Part shown: positions 1 through 10,461 of the stretch, piece by piece | Position numbering within the stretch: position 1 is the stretch's first letter | How the letters are laid out: the number at the start of each line of letters is the position of its first letter | From: Saccoglossus kowalevskii | Taxonomy: Eukaryota > Hemichordata > Enteropneusta > Harrimaniidae | Assembly: GCF_000003605.2 (NCBI RefSeq) | Contig: NW_003116463.1 | Coordinates: 319,863 to 343,016 of the forward strand | Direction: 5' to 3' | Length of the DNA: 23,154 bases | Translations under genes and position numbers: made by a program | Notes under the pieces: generated by a model | Told to the model about the DNA's origin: nothing | What the model saw: the letters and a program-made list of their open reading frames with translations, nothing else | Database searches by the model: none

Positions 1-59
1 GGATATTTTCCATTTCGAGAGCCATGAATATCAGGCAGATCTCCAGCAATGTCCCCATT
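1..59 (-). CDS. Partial internal coding exon running off the left edge
   Basis: On the minus strand, a pyrimidine-rich acceptor (CTCTGTTTCTCTCTGTAG) is immediately followed by a sequence that is open to the window edge. Entered in phase 0 it reads NGDIAGDLPDIHGSRNGKY, a coding-like composition. A second frame is also open (it starts MGTLLEIC); the third has a stop. The acceptor is among the best in the window. The exon would belong to a minus-strand gene whose 5' exons lie to the right. If 9819-9859 is a true terminal exon, this is a separate gene. The family is not recognised. Confidence 0.5.
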
Positions 60-1468
60 CTACAGAGAGAAACAGAGTTTTATGTGAGACTAATAAAAAT
101 AAAAACAACATCATTACTATAAGACAAGACAAGATTTTATGTCTTTCAAAATATAATTGTAAAAACTATAAAACTATCATGTGTATTGTTTAAAAACAAA
201 CTGAATTAGCATAAATTTAATTTCAACAAATAACAGTGAAATAATACCAGTAAACAATACAAAGCAAGTAACAAAGGTACCGTTTTGGTATAAATACACA
301 CAAACTATTATACAACTCATGTGAAATTCACAATGTATATACTGCATAATACATCTCTCATATTCACACCCAATACAGAAGGTCATATTCACTTTATATA
401 TAAATTACTTATATTCAAAAATCACACAAAACACACACAATTAAATAAATGCAATGTACGCACACTCACAGAAGCCCCCTCCAATGTTCAACTGTCTGAT
501 AGCTGTTGTAACTGCCCTCTTGTGGGGTAATAAATAAATCTTTTGTTTTTATCACCTAAAAGTGTCAGTACAGGCTGCAACACAGATATATAGCAGTAGT
601 TCATAAATAATAGGATCGGTGGTTGATTACATATCAAATCATTTTGCAACACTTGGAATTCAATTTAAAATCACAGTTTGTTGCAAAGCCTTACCTTAAC
701 AGCTGTGCTCGGATTCCTCACTTAGTACTTTACAATGCATATTAACATTATATTAAATAAATCATAAAACTTACCTTGCCTTGACTAGTGGATTTAAGCA
801 TGTATTTCTTAGGTGTCCAATGAAGTTGCAAATGGTGGCAAAATTAAAATATGTTCAACAGAAGCAGAAAGTGTATTCCTTTTTTGGTGTATGATTTTAT
901 TATTTTTCCCCCCTAATTTTAATTTCTTGTAATTTTCATGAAATCCAAAGATCTGAACAATCTCCATAGAAGAACTTGTAAAACGTTCACAAACTTGAAT
1001 AACTAATAAGAGAAGGTTTTATATAAAGCTATGGTTAGAGTCAGACACATACTTGCCCATAAATGACATAGTCACAATGTATACAAAACATTCTATGATT
1101 GGCTGACTAATCTGGTTATTTGAAATATTATTATTATTTGATCAGATCTGTGGGCTTTCGCAGTAAACTCAAAGAATAAAAAAGAAAATATAGCTAAATA
1201 AGATCTGATTTTATTCAGTTTGAAACACAGAATGAAACACACAAACATAGACATTCAAAAGATCCATTGCTGGCAATCAACTTTGACAGCAGCACCAAAT
1301 CTTGAGTTAACTCTGAGAATAGGATATAAACAACAGTGATGTGTCTACAAAATGCTAAAAAAAATGATTCAAATAAAAAAAAGACGAAGAAAAATTACTT
1401 ATTTCCATATTGGGTTAATGACTAACTATGATTAATACTATGATTTACCATTTAAGAAATCATATGAT
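60..1468. other. Intronic or intergenic AT-rich DNA
   Basis: Apart from the exon candidate at 775-807, I see no supported gene. Splice-donor-like AAG|GTAAGG occurs on the minus strand near 695, but stops upstream leave only about 24 open bases. ATCAGATCT and its inverse (about 1141 and 1201) form a weak inverted pair. The short ORFs around 177-530 have no coding character. Confidence 0.5.
775..807 (-). CDS. Possible 33-bp coding exon
   Basis: On the minus strand, AG|AAATAC opens a 33-bp stretch reading KYMLKSTSQGK, which ends at AAG|GTAAGT, a perfect donor. Entry and exit are both phase 0, matching the phase-0 reading of the exon at 1-59, so KYMLKSTSQGK could join straight to NGDIAGDLP. The acceptor tract is only moderately pyrimidine-rich. 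The exon is very short and GTAAGT occurs by chance at this scale, so this is tentative. Confidence 0.22.
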
Positions 1469-1883
1469 TATGTTCACCAAATCACAATATTTTTACACAT
1501 TGAATGATCACATGTTCATGTTCATCCAATCAAAAGTATTTTTACACATTGAGTGATCACATGGTTATGTTCATCCAATCAAAAGTATTTTTACACATTG
1601 AGTGATCACATTGTTATGTTCATCCAATCAAAAGTATTTTTACACATTGAGTGATCACATGGTTATGTTCATCCAATCAAAAGTATTTTTACACATTGAG
1701 TGATCACATGGTTATGTTCATCCAATCAAAAGTATTTTTACACATTGAGTGATCACATGGTTATGTTCATCCAATCAAAAGTATTTTTACACATTGAGTG
1801 ATCACATGGTTATGTTCATCCAATCAAAAGTCGTTTTACACATTGAGTGATCACATGGTTATGTTCATCCAATCAAAAGTATC
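1469..1883. repeat. 49-bp minisatellite, about 8.5 copies
   Basis: The word TGATCACAT recurs every 49 bases from 1505 to about 1848. The unit also contains CATCCAATCAAAAG and TTTTTACACATTGA. The first copy (from 1469) is the most diverged (CACCAAATCACAA), one later copy has GTCG for GTAT near 1831, and the last is truncated at GTATCAAGG. Inner copies are nearly identical, indicating recent expansion or homogenisation. The period is not a multiple of three and no ORF runs through. Confidence 0.95.
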
Positions 1884-2324
1884 AAGGTTATTTTTCTTAT
1901 GAATATTAAATGATTTATGCAATCATATTAGATCTGCTGAAAAGAGCTAACAATAATTGCTTTAAGGTTAAACATAGACAAACTTTAACATTTTGTTATG
2001 AAATGGTTCAGCACTGATTTATGTCATATCAGATTCGGCCTAATGCCATAATTAGGAGAACTAATATTACCATGGTAACTGATGAATGGAAAACAAATAT
2101 TGACCTAATTAGAACCAAACGTCACATTTTCCTGCAAATGGTTGTCATGCTATAGAAAGATGAAAATCTCCCATAAATCTCTGTTCAATATTACACACAC
2201 AGACATACAAATGTGTCTATTGAAGTATGTTGCATAATTATCCCACAATGCATCATGTTCATTAAAACGATCAAGAAGAATCCAATGCATATATATACCA
2301 GGGAATTATGAAACCAATTTGTTC

Positions 2325-2519
2325 TACTGCGAAATTTTCGCTTGGAATTAATTTTCGCTATTTTCACTTATAGAATGATTTAGTGAAAATAAAATCCAGC
2401 AAATATACCTTTTTTCCAATATTTTACATTCAACTTGTCAAAAATTAGTGAAAAAAATTCCATACAAAAGTATTTTCAGCAAAAATTATTTCCGGCTAAG
2501 ATAAAGTATTTGACTGTAC
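2325..2519. repeat. Decayed foldback (MITE-like) element
   Basis: The left arm (ACTGCGAAATTTTCGCTTGG, then AATTAATTTTCGC) and the reverse complement of the right arm (AGTACAGTCAAATACTTTAT, then AGCCGGAAATAATTTTTGC) form an imperfect inverted repeat around an AT-rich middle. The arm sequence recurs at 5165-5195 and 6113-6238, showing an interspersed family. No ORF is present. Confidence 0.55.
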
Positions 2520-3058
2520 TAGAAGCACATCTCTAAGAGCAGTGCACATAAACCAAACATCTCATTTATTGTATACTCAACAATTAAAATACGACTTATT
2601 TTGACATCTGTAATGTCTCTGTTTGTAAGCGTATGCTCTACTTACACAGCAGACACAGTAGCTGGTTTGTGAGAAGCAAAAGTGACCAATGTCACACTAT
2701 AAAGAGGTTTGAGATTGGCAAATTATTAAAAAGCATTCTTTGGCAGCAGTAAAAATAATAAATCATAACTATACCAAATTACAAAGGTGAGAATATGCAA
2801 TAAACAGATCAGTATTTTATACTGATAGTTAAAAATGCATACAAAGCTGCCATAGAGTTTAACAACTATATTGTTTTTATGTATAATATATTAAATTTGT
2901 ACCATATTTACAGTATAAGTCACACAATGTTATACATATACTACACCCAATTAAATAACAGTTTGTAGGAAAATAATTTTCAATTCATCATACTAATTAG
3001 GGTTCATATGTCATTACTTGGCATTACAACTTGCATGTGAATACAGTCGTAATTAGTA

Positions 3059-3238
3059 CCGTAAAATCTGTATTAGAAGCCGCATCCCTAATAGAAGTCG
3101 CACCCATTTTTTTTGAATAATTGAGAACCAAAAATTCATCATTTCTCATATGTGTAGATGCTCTATTAGAAGCCGCATCCCCTCTGTTGCATTGTACCAT
3201 TTTAATAGAAGCCGCGGTTTCTAATACAGATTTTACAG
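3059..3238. mobile_element. 180-bp TA-flanked MITE (Tc1/mariner type)
   Basis: The left end (CCGTAAAATCTGTATTAGAA, continuing GCCGC) and the reverse complement of the right end (CTGTAAAATCTGTATTAGAA, continuing ACCGC) match over about 25 bases with two mismatches. TA dinucleotides at 3057-3058 and 3239-3240 are the likely target-site duplication, which is typical of Tc1/mariner-class MITEs. Inside, a short TAATAGAAGCCGC-type word occurs four times in direct orientation (3071, 3089, 3163, 3203). Two overlapping ORFs on opposite strands are by-products of the inverted repeat and are not genes. Confidence 0.85.
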
Positions 3239-4266
3239 TAGTATGTGTTCGTTTTTTTCTCTGTAAAAACACCTCTACCATTGTATTTCTAAATATTGTA
3301 CGATGGGTAGAGGCCCAGCGCTGAATAACGATTGATTGACAGTATAATTTATATAATTTAATATATTAATATAATTTTCAATGGATTTTTTGCTACAATA
3401 ATGTTGCTATATGCAATAGATATGATCAATTCATTCTGATGTTTCACTTCATTGATGAGTAATAAAACCATTTACACATACTACATTCCATGTTTAACAA
3501 TTTTTTAGACACCTTTAATTCTACAATTATGTGACTACATCTCACTGATGATTCAATCGCTCAAAAATATATAATGTACCTGCCTAGTTACATCAATTAA
3601 TATACTCTCTTCCTATAATGCTGTGTAAAATGCCTAGTTACATCAATTTAATTAATCATTACTTATTACTTTCATTGCTATACCAACAGGAATGTTTCAC
3701 ATTTTCCTGGATATCTAAACTCATTGGCTCGATCTTATGCAGCTTTTAAATAAAAGAGAATACTAACGTTACAACGACTTGATTCCAGGAAATTAATTAA
3801 AAAGCCTGCCAAGATTGTTGACAGAATCATAAATGGAGTTGTATAACAGATCAATTGCACATCATCTCCTAGAACAGCTGCATGGATTCCTTTCAGTCAC
3901 CAAGCTGATTTAAAGATGCAGAATAAAGAAAAAACCCACCAGGGACTCCTCACAGATTAGTAAAGTTCCTCAAAAGAACAATATTATTGATTTCTTTATT
4001 CTTGCACCTGCTATACACATATCCAAGTCACTTTGGGGATGAATATTTACAGATATTGTGATTATGTAACAGCACAAGGTCTGAATAAACCAAGTACTTA
4101 TACAGCAGGCTTACAGTAATTAACATTGTGTAGCTCCAAATACTCATCCTGCAGTTCTCGCATACTACACATTTAGACCAAACACAATTAATGTTACAAA
4201 CAGGTTCCAACTGAAGTCTCAACAAAATCCATACAATTTCATGGTTCCAGAATGGAAGAAACACAT
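3239..4266. other. Non-coding AT-rich DNA
   Basis: This holds only the 18-bp direct repeat listed separately. A 78-codon minus-strand ORF at 4028-4264 has no acceptor, homology cue or coding composition that I can see. Confidence 0.5.
3581..3648. repeat. 18-bp direct repeat, 50 bp apart
   Basis: TGCCTAGTTACATCAATT occurs at 3581-3598 and 3631-3648, separated by an AT-rich spacer. It could be a two-copy tandem duplication with a diverged spacer or target-site traces. No further copies were seen nearby. Confidence 0.7.
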
Positions 4267-4885
4267 GATTTTAGGCCTATACCTGGCCTGGCTGTACTGC
4301 AGCAAAGCCAATAAGTGGCAATGTTTGCATCTAATTGGCTCATATAGGAGCCACTAGAAGATGACTTCCTAACTGTGGCTATACTGCAGTGAAACCAATG
4401 AGCAGCAATGTTTGCATCTAATTGGCTCATGTAGGAGCCACCAGAAGATGACTTCCTAACTGTGGCTATACTGCAGTGAAACCAATGAGCAGCAATGTTT
4501 GCATCTAATTGGCTCATGTAGGAGCCACTAGAAGATGACTTCCTAACTGTGGCTATACTGCAGTGAAACCAATGAGCAGCAATGTTTGCATCTAATTGGC
4601 TCATGTAGGAGCCACTAGAAGATGACTTCCTAACTGTGGCTATACTGCAGTGAAACCAATGAGCAGCAATGTTTGCATCTAATTGGCTCATGTAGGAGCC
4701 ATTAAAAGATGACTTCCTAACTGTGGCTATACTGCAGTGAAACCAATGAGCAGCAATGTTTGCATCTAATTGGCTCATGTAGGAGCCACTAGAAGATGAC
4801 TTCCTAACTGTGGCTATACTGCAGTGAAACCAATGAGCAGCAATGTTTGCATCTAAATGGCTCACATAAGGAGCCGCAGGTACAA
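4267..4885. repeat. 87-bp minisatellite, about 7 copies, open on the minus strand
   Basis: GAAGATGACTTCCTAACTGT recurs every 87 bases (about 4356, 4443, 4530, 4617, 4791), with a variant AAAAGATGAC copy near 4704. The outer copies are more diverged. Because 87 is 29 codons, a minus-strand frame stays open for about 220 codons with a unit containing SQLDANIAAHWFHCS and IATVRKSS. The frame begins at GTG rather than ATG and no clear acceptor precedes it, so I treat it as a repeat, not a gene. Each unit holds two CCAAT boxes in opposite orientation (AAACCAATGAG, and CTAATTGGCTC read from the other strand). Confidence 0.95.
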
Positions 4886-6112
4886 GATTCCTAATGCAGA
4901 TCACTTTACATTATTAAGGGGGTAGATAATTGGTGAAAGATTTCTAGATTATTGTTCTACTTATACTGTCTTAGCTGGCTTACACAGCTAGAATCACCAA
5001 CATTCAGTAAAAGTAAAGAGAAACTTTAAGTATCCAGGAAAATTTCTACTCATTATAAAAAGCATTAATTAAAAGCAAATATGATGGAAAATATGTGGTC
5101 AACAGTTGGGGAGAAAGTTTAAAATATACCGGTAGTTTTGTTAGCTGCTTTCGAGAGAAAATCAGTTCCAGCTAAAATGAAGTATTTTACAGTAACTCAT
5201 GAATCTGTGAAAATTAAAATTCCATTTCAACTTTGTAGCAACTACTAGTATCTTATATTGGTTAAGATATTACATTATACATGTAGTGACTGTAAAATTG
5301 AATTAGAGGACAATGTTCAGCAGGTGTTATTCACTCCATAACAACTTGAAATTAATCTACATTATTAAATCTACATTTAATAGTTGAAAAACAAATCAAT
5401 ATATTACGGTGGTAAAAACACCATAACATTATCATTGTGACCATTTGTGATGACACAGTACTATGCAGGTGTTAGTCACACTAATAGGGAAAGAGGTCAT
5501 GCACAAGACATTAGTACATGTAAAGGCGCACAGCCATGGGCAATTTAGATACATGTATGTATTCAGCTGTGAATTCAACTTGAATTTCCGTTCTAAGAAT
5601 GAGAATCTGACAGCTGCAGGGAGATCCCTTGAGAAGCATGGATAATGATGGGATCACAAGTTAATAATGGATGTTCACAGGATAGTTAGTATCCTAACTA
5701 TCTTTATCTTGAATCATTTTACACATCATTTCTAGGTCATAACACTGATTTTCAATGTTGTCAGAAATCAATAAATAAATAACAGTGGGTAATCAGATTA
5801 AAGTCACAGATTTTGAGACTTAGCTGTGAAAACATAACTACAGTCATCGCTGAGTCATAATAATGAAGTTTGTCCTCAATAACATTTTTGCAAACATGCA
5901 AATTATCTCTTTGTGGATTGAAAATTTCCATTTCAATGTTTATAAGATTGATAAATATACTCACAATGAAATTACAGTTCTAATAATATATTTATCATCT
6001 TTGACTAATCAGTATAAATAAAATTAAATTAAAATACTTGTTTTCCATGGTTTACATATCACTTATGAATACATGTATGACAAAACAATGCAAATAGTGT
6101 GAAAATCCAAAA
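4886..6112. other. Non-coding DNA with one GC-richer patch
   Basis: The stretch 5460-5645 is less AT-rich and has open frames on both strands (60 codons plus, about 60 codons minus behind CATCTCCCTGCAG-like sequence), but no convincing donor and no recognisable protein. The rest shows nothing beyond the foldback end at 5165. Confidence 0.4.
5165..5195 (-). repeat. Solo end of the foldback family
   Basis: Read on the minus strand this is TTACTGTAAAATACTTCATT followed by TTAGCTGGAAC. It is closely related to the arms of the elements at 2325-2519 and 6113-6238. The opposite arm was not clearly found, so it is a truncated copy. Confidence 0.45.
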
Positions 6113-6238
6113 CAGTAATAAAAATACTTTTAAATTATTTTAGCTGGAATCAATTTTTGTACGTTTTATATGAAGTTTATTTTCACTTCAGGAAAAATAT
6201 TGAAAATAAATTCCAAGTATAAATAAAATAGTTTACAG
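6113..6238. repeat. Short foldback element of the same family
   Basis: The left arm contains TTTTAGCTGGAATCAATTTT. The reverse complement of the right arm contains TATACTTGGAATTTATTTTC. Both sit next to CAGTA / CTGTAAA ends. The arms are imperfect inverted repeats around an AT-rich centre of about 20 bp. Confidence 0.5.
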
Positions 6239-6749
6239 CATAATATTTTGGGTTATAAAAGAAACCCACTCAACAAAATCTACCTATGTGATCAATATGA
6301 TGTGGAAAAACTGTGCTACATGGCGGATATATGTGAAGTGAAATTACATGTTTTCTCACGAGTAAATTCCAGTTAAAATTCAGAGCACCCATCATAACAT
6401 TGAGTACTAGAGTACTCTAGTGTTTCTGTTTCTTATGACTCACTTGTAATAGAGCTGCCAGTGGTCTGAAAGGCATAGCATAAAATGACAGCATTGATTT
6501 ATCCACGTACACTGTAGCATAAACTCTTGTTGTCATGAATTCGTAATTTTAAAATAAAAACGCATGTACCAGTAGGGATTAATTTTGAAGTTTTTTTTAA
6601 TGACAAGTAAATCCAATTTCCTGGAAAAATAAAAAAAATTATAGAAGTTTTATAAAGAATTCCAGTGTCTAGAGGGTATTTAAATCATAACATGGATATA
6701 GGAAATATTTAAAATTCATTAAAAATGTATAATGTCCGATTAAAGAAGA

Positions 6750-6777
6750 AGCCTTTTGGCTAATATAGCTTTCTTAC
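6750..6777. repeat. Hairpin motif shared with 10462-10487
   Basis: AGCC-TTTT-GGCT followed by AATATAGCT and a T-rich run. The same arrangement (AGCC-TCTT-GGCT, then GAGATAGCT) occurs at 10462. Stem and spacing are both preserved, so this looks like a solo end of the same repeat family. Confidence 0.5.
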
Positions 6778-7160
6778 TTGAAAAGCACTATGTGAAAGCA
6801 AGCTGATCCACAGAATTAAAATTGGTAATTAACTAGATACACTATATACACAAGTAATTGCATTACATAGCTCCCATGAGTTATTAGTAGCTGTATAACA
6901 AATTTCTTCTACTTTTACTGGTGTGATCTCAAATGAAACGAGCTTCAAAGCATGGTTAATATGGAAGCTTACATTAGTTATAAATAAAGACAAGAACTGC
7001 TTGACATTTATACTGCAGGTGATACAGCACATTTATTTAGCTGTGCTGAAAAAGGCAATGCTTTCTCTTGGGGGGATTTTATTCATAAGGTGCACTACTG
7101 TCATACTGTTGCATACTAAAACTTGGATAAGAGCAGAGCTTAAAAAAAATCATGCTTAAC

Positions 7161-7380
7161 ATGTTGCTATGGGTGTGGTCATACAAGTAACTAGCACCAA
7201 ACATCACTAATGTTAACATTAATATTTTGATTTGTTATTACGTGTATAACTATATGTTAGCTTGTACCACCACTATCACATGTGCACACACACTCCAAGC
7301 AAAACAGTATGGCAAACTGTTGTGGACTAGAACAAATATTTTATGATAGGAGAGTTAATAAATGTTGCTATGGGTGTGGT
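7161..7380. repeat. 19-bp direct repeat, 201 bp apart
   Basis: ATGTTGCTATGGGTGTGGT occurs at 7161-7179 and 7362-7380. The second copy is followed by a short (TA)n run. GTTGCTATGG resembles an RFX X-box half site, but this is only a motif match. The pair could flank an old insertion. Confidence 0.7.
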
Positions 7381-9652
7381 TATATATATATATACTATCT
7401 GTACTTGCTTACATTTCTGTATATTAATAAGGATACATAGTAAGTTTTATAGTACCCCGGTAACAATCAATGTGCGCTAATTATGCCAAGTTTCTTAATA
7501 TTCATTTCTCTAGCGCCTGTTTTGGGCTCGCTCAACAACAGAAAGACTGCAAAACTCCTCAAAACACAAAATTGTTTTCACTCAGATAGAAATTTAATTT
7601 TGTTATGAAATTACTACAAACTGATAAATTTATCAAGTCTATCAATAATACTTAAATCTTTCATAATTGAATTTTAAACTAAAAACATTTTTTCCTATAA
7701 AACTAATTATTATTGAGGTTATAAACAAATTGATCTATAATATAAAAAAGGTCTTTTTAGTGCATTAGAAGTGGTGATATATGCAAAGCAATAAATCACA
7801 AACTTTCATTAATAGTAGTGGTAATCTCAAATTCGTGATCACTCAAGTCTACAAAGCAGGTAAGAAAATAAATTGTCTGTGAAGCCTTATTGAAATCTGT
7901 TATGAGTAACACCACTTCTTGCCAATTGCATGACATAAAGGTTAAACTCCCACAAGACATTAAATAGATCCTTTAAATACCTTCAAATCCTCACTTTAAT
8001 TACCTTTTTTAATTAGCAGGGCCAATTATTCATGTTCTTAACCTTTTGTGACAGGTTGTAAATGTTCATGTTGCCCCTCAACTTAAAATGTCAGCCATGT
8101 CATGCATGTACTGCTAGTGTACTGACAGTTGTCACAGTCACAACTCCCAAGACAAGGTGTACAATCTAAAATGCAGATTAGGGTAGATTACTGACAATTA
8201 CTATCAACTAAGTCGTAATTTAATGAATATTATCTTCAGATAATGCATGAATAATTTTAATTCATCCTGCCCAGTCCACTCAGGGATGCCACTTGATTAA
8301 CAAATTTATTACTTAAATTCTTATCATCCCTCCAATCTTTAACTTGCTAAATATCCCACAGTTATGTATGGTATTTTTGCATAGGCTAAGCACATAAAGA
8401 TGAAATATTGCAGATTTATTCATTGTATCATATTTATTTAACAATTATTTGAGGCTCTGACATGCTATTTTGTCATTTTGGTCATATAATGTATAGTTGA
8501 TTTCATATCATATAGCAGATATTTCCCATGATGGAAGCTTAGTAATCATCATTTGATTCCACAATGTTTGATTGGATAATTTCAATCAATCAGTGTTCAT
8601 ATACACTTTGAAAAGTATCTCAATTCAAACACTGTACTTTTAAAGTAACCTTCAAATACATGAATAAACATGGAAATGAATTTAAAAACACTTAAAAGAA
8701 CTAGAAATAGGAAATGACTTCCTGCTGATCAATCAATTTGCAATCTGTCAAAAATGACATGAGTGAATACAAACATCATATACTTAGCCTGAACATACCA
8801 CTAAGTATGAATAATTATTCAATGAGCCACAGTGTAAATAAATCTGACAGCAATATTTAAGCTTTCATGCACACACAAAGTAGGTAATCTCATCTGAAAT
8901 AGACAAGCAATTCTGCACCTTACACTGTAACAAGAATACATAAGCAGGCTAGCATAATAAGAGATCACATATTGTATATACATTTAATATTACTAGCACG
9001 TGCCACAGTATCCTTCAATTATTTCCAGTTTTTATTTTATTATAGTAATGTATATTTATACCATTATAGCTAGTACGTGCAGTTGGAAAGGCACTTACAT
9101 TGTATGTTATTGCAAGCAGATCTGTACTAAAGTGCTGATTACCACAAAAAAAGTGGTGATTACTACAAATAATTTACAGGTAATTTACGGAGTTATAACA
9201 TATGTTCTTCACTCAGTATTACTGTAAACAAAAAAGCAACCAAACCAGAAGCATTGCAAAATACCTCATTGTTTTGTAAACAAAATAAATATTGATAGTT
9301 TAAATATAACAGTTTATTATGCATGGTCACCTGATATCACTATTGATACTTTGTTAGCAAACACCATATTTTCCAATTAGAAGAGCATCTTTAATACAAG
9401 TAAACAAAAACTAATAATTTCATTTATATTGAACGTTGGATCTATTTTGACTATAGATCTATTACTAAGAGTATATAAAAGAAATACTTAGAATAACAAT
9501 GAACATTTTTTAGAACAAAATTATTGGTATTTCACTTTTAATTTGGTTCAACAGGACATTGTTTGCTATACAAATCATTAAAAAGTTTGTGAATGCCATA
9601 AAGAATTTTTGAAATGCAACACAAGTTCAAGATAGTGATCACTATAGTCTAC

Positions 9653-9783
9653 TTTATTGGCAACATATAAGCTTTGAAAATTAAAAATATACACCTGTTA
9701 CTATTAGTAAGAAGGTGTCCTCAAAAGTAAATCATTGGTTCAATATGAGAGTTGTCCCTTTTGAATGAATTTGGTAGTTTATT
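9653..9783 (-). promoter_or_regulatory. Candidate polyadenylation signals
   Basis: Two AATAAA hexamers on the minus strand (9778-9783 and 9653-9658) lie about 35 and 160 bases past the stop codon of the candidate terminal exon. AATAAA is common by chance in DNA this AT-rich, so the support is mainly positional. Confidence 0.3.
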
Positions 9784-9818
9784 TGTGTTTTCCAAAGTTA
9801 CAACCATTAGTTCTCGCG

Positions 9819-9859
9819 TTAAACCATCCTTTCGTCATCATCATTATCAACTTCCCACC
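9819..9859 (-). CDS. Candidate 3'-terminal coding exon with an acidic tail
   Basis: On the minus strand, a T-rich acceptor (GAATTTTTTTAG) is followed by GG and then WEVDNDDDERMV and TAA. The short acidic tail is typical of a eukaryotic C-terminus. AATAAA lies at 9778-9783 and again at 9653-9658, which would give a short 3' UTR. It could be the last exon of the gene that starts at 13495, about 2.7 kb upstream. However, that exon ends in phase 0 and this reading needs one base carried in, so at least one further exon of length 1 modulo 3 would have to lie between; I could not find it. Read in phase 0, this exon gives a different 26-codon tail beginning GGKLIMMM. It may instead belong to another gene or be chance. 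Confidence 0.4.
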
Positions 9860-10461
9860 CTAAAAAAATTCATAGAAAATAATTACAGAACTATTTAATC
9901 AGAATTTTGGCATTAACAAAACGTGGTGGTGGTGGAGGGATATATTTAATTTTGTAAGATGTGAATAGGCTCCTCATATTTGATGATAGTGATGTATACA
10001 TACACCCAGTATAATATATGCATTGAGGTCGCCAGTTGTGGCATTTGGCCAAAAAAAGTAATTTTTTATCTTGTCAGATTAAAAGCTGATTTACATGTAG
10101 GTATAAGTCTTGCTTAATCTTTCATTTCCAGTCATTGTAAATACTATTTGATTTAATTCTTAATAATATTCTCCTTGGATCAGTATCTTCATGTGGTAGC
10201 AATGAATACATAGTCAGTAACTCATCTCTCTGGAGTCTTTCCAATTCTATTACATAAAATAACCTTCATTATTTCCAGACCCTTAAATTCATGTGTGCTA
10301 TTAAACAGCATGGGTTAGAGTTTTATAGGTGATACAACACTGCGTTTTCTCTACGTTATTTTTGAACCCTGACACTCCAGAATCAAGAGGATGCAATTCG
10401 TACATTCCGCATAGAAATTACAAATGACATTAACTCCTTAGATGCCATGATTTGAACAAGC

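Larger units (their letters stand above)
6239..9652. other. Long AT-rich non-coding stretch
   Basis: It contains a perfect 16-bp palindrome (6406-6421), the hairpin motif at 6750 and the 19-bp direct repeat, and otherwise no supported gene. A donor-like CAG|GTAAGA near 7860 has a short open stretch before it, but no good acceptor. Confidence 0.5.

Noticed and set aside
3024-3324. Overlapping ORFs on both strands near 3.1-3.3 kb with similar peptides
   Set aside because: Their similarity is explained by the inverted ends of the MITE; neither has coding support.
4239-4904. 221-codon minus-strand ORF through the 87-bp array
   Set aside because: It begins at GTG, has no clear acceptor, and is open only because the period is a multiple of three. 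It is kept as a repeat with a note in the findings.
5436-5613. About 60-codon cysteine-containing minus-strand reading behind CATCTCCCTGCAG-like sequence
   Set aside because: There is no usable donor, no recognisable motif, and open frames exist on both strands in the same patch.
7815-7860. Short plus-strand open stretch (SGNLKFVITQVYKA) ending at CAG|GTAAGA
   Set aside because: The donor is good, but the upstream acceptor lacks a pyrimidine tract and no neighbouring exon fits.
10279-10328. 50-bp plus-strand exon (TLKFMCAIKQHGLEFY) between TTATTTCCAG and GTGATA
   Set aside because: Both sites are acceptable, but it is isolated, on the opposite strand to the likely gene, and comparable candidates arise by chance in this window.
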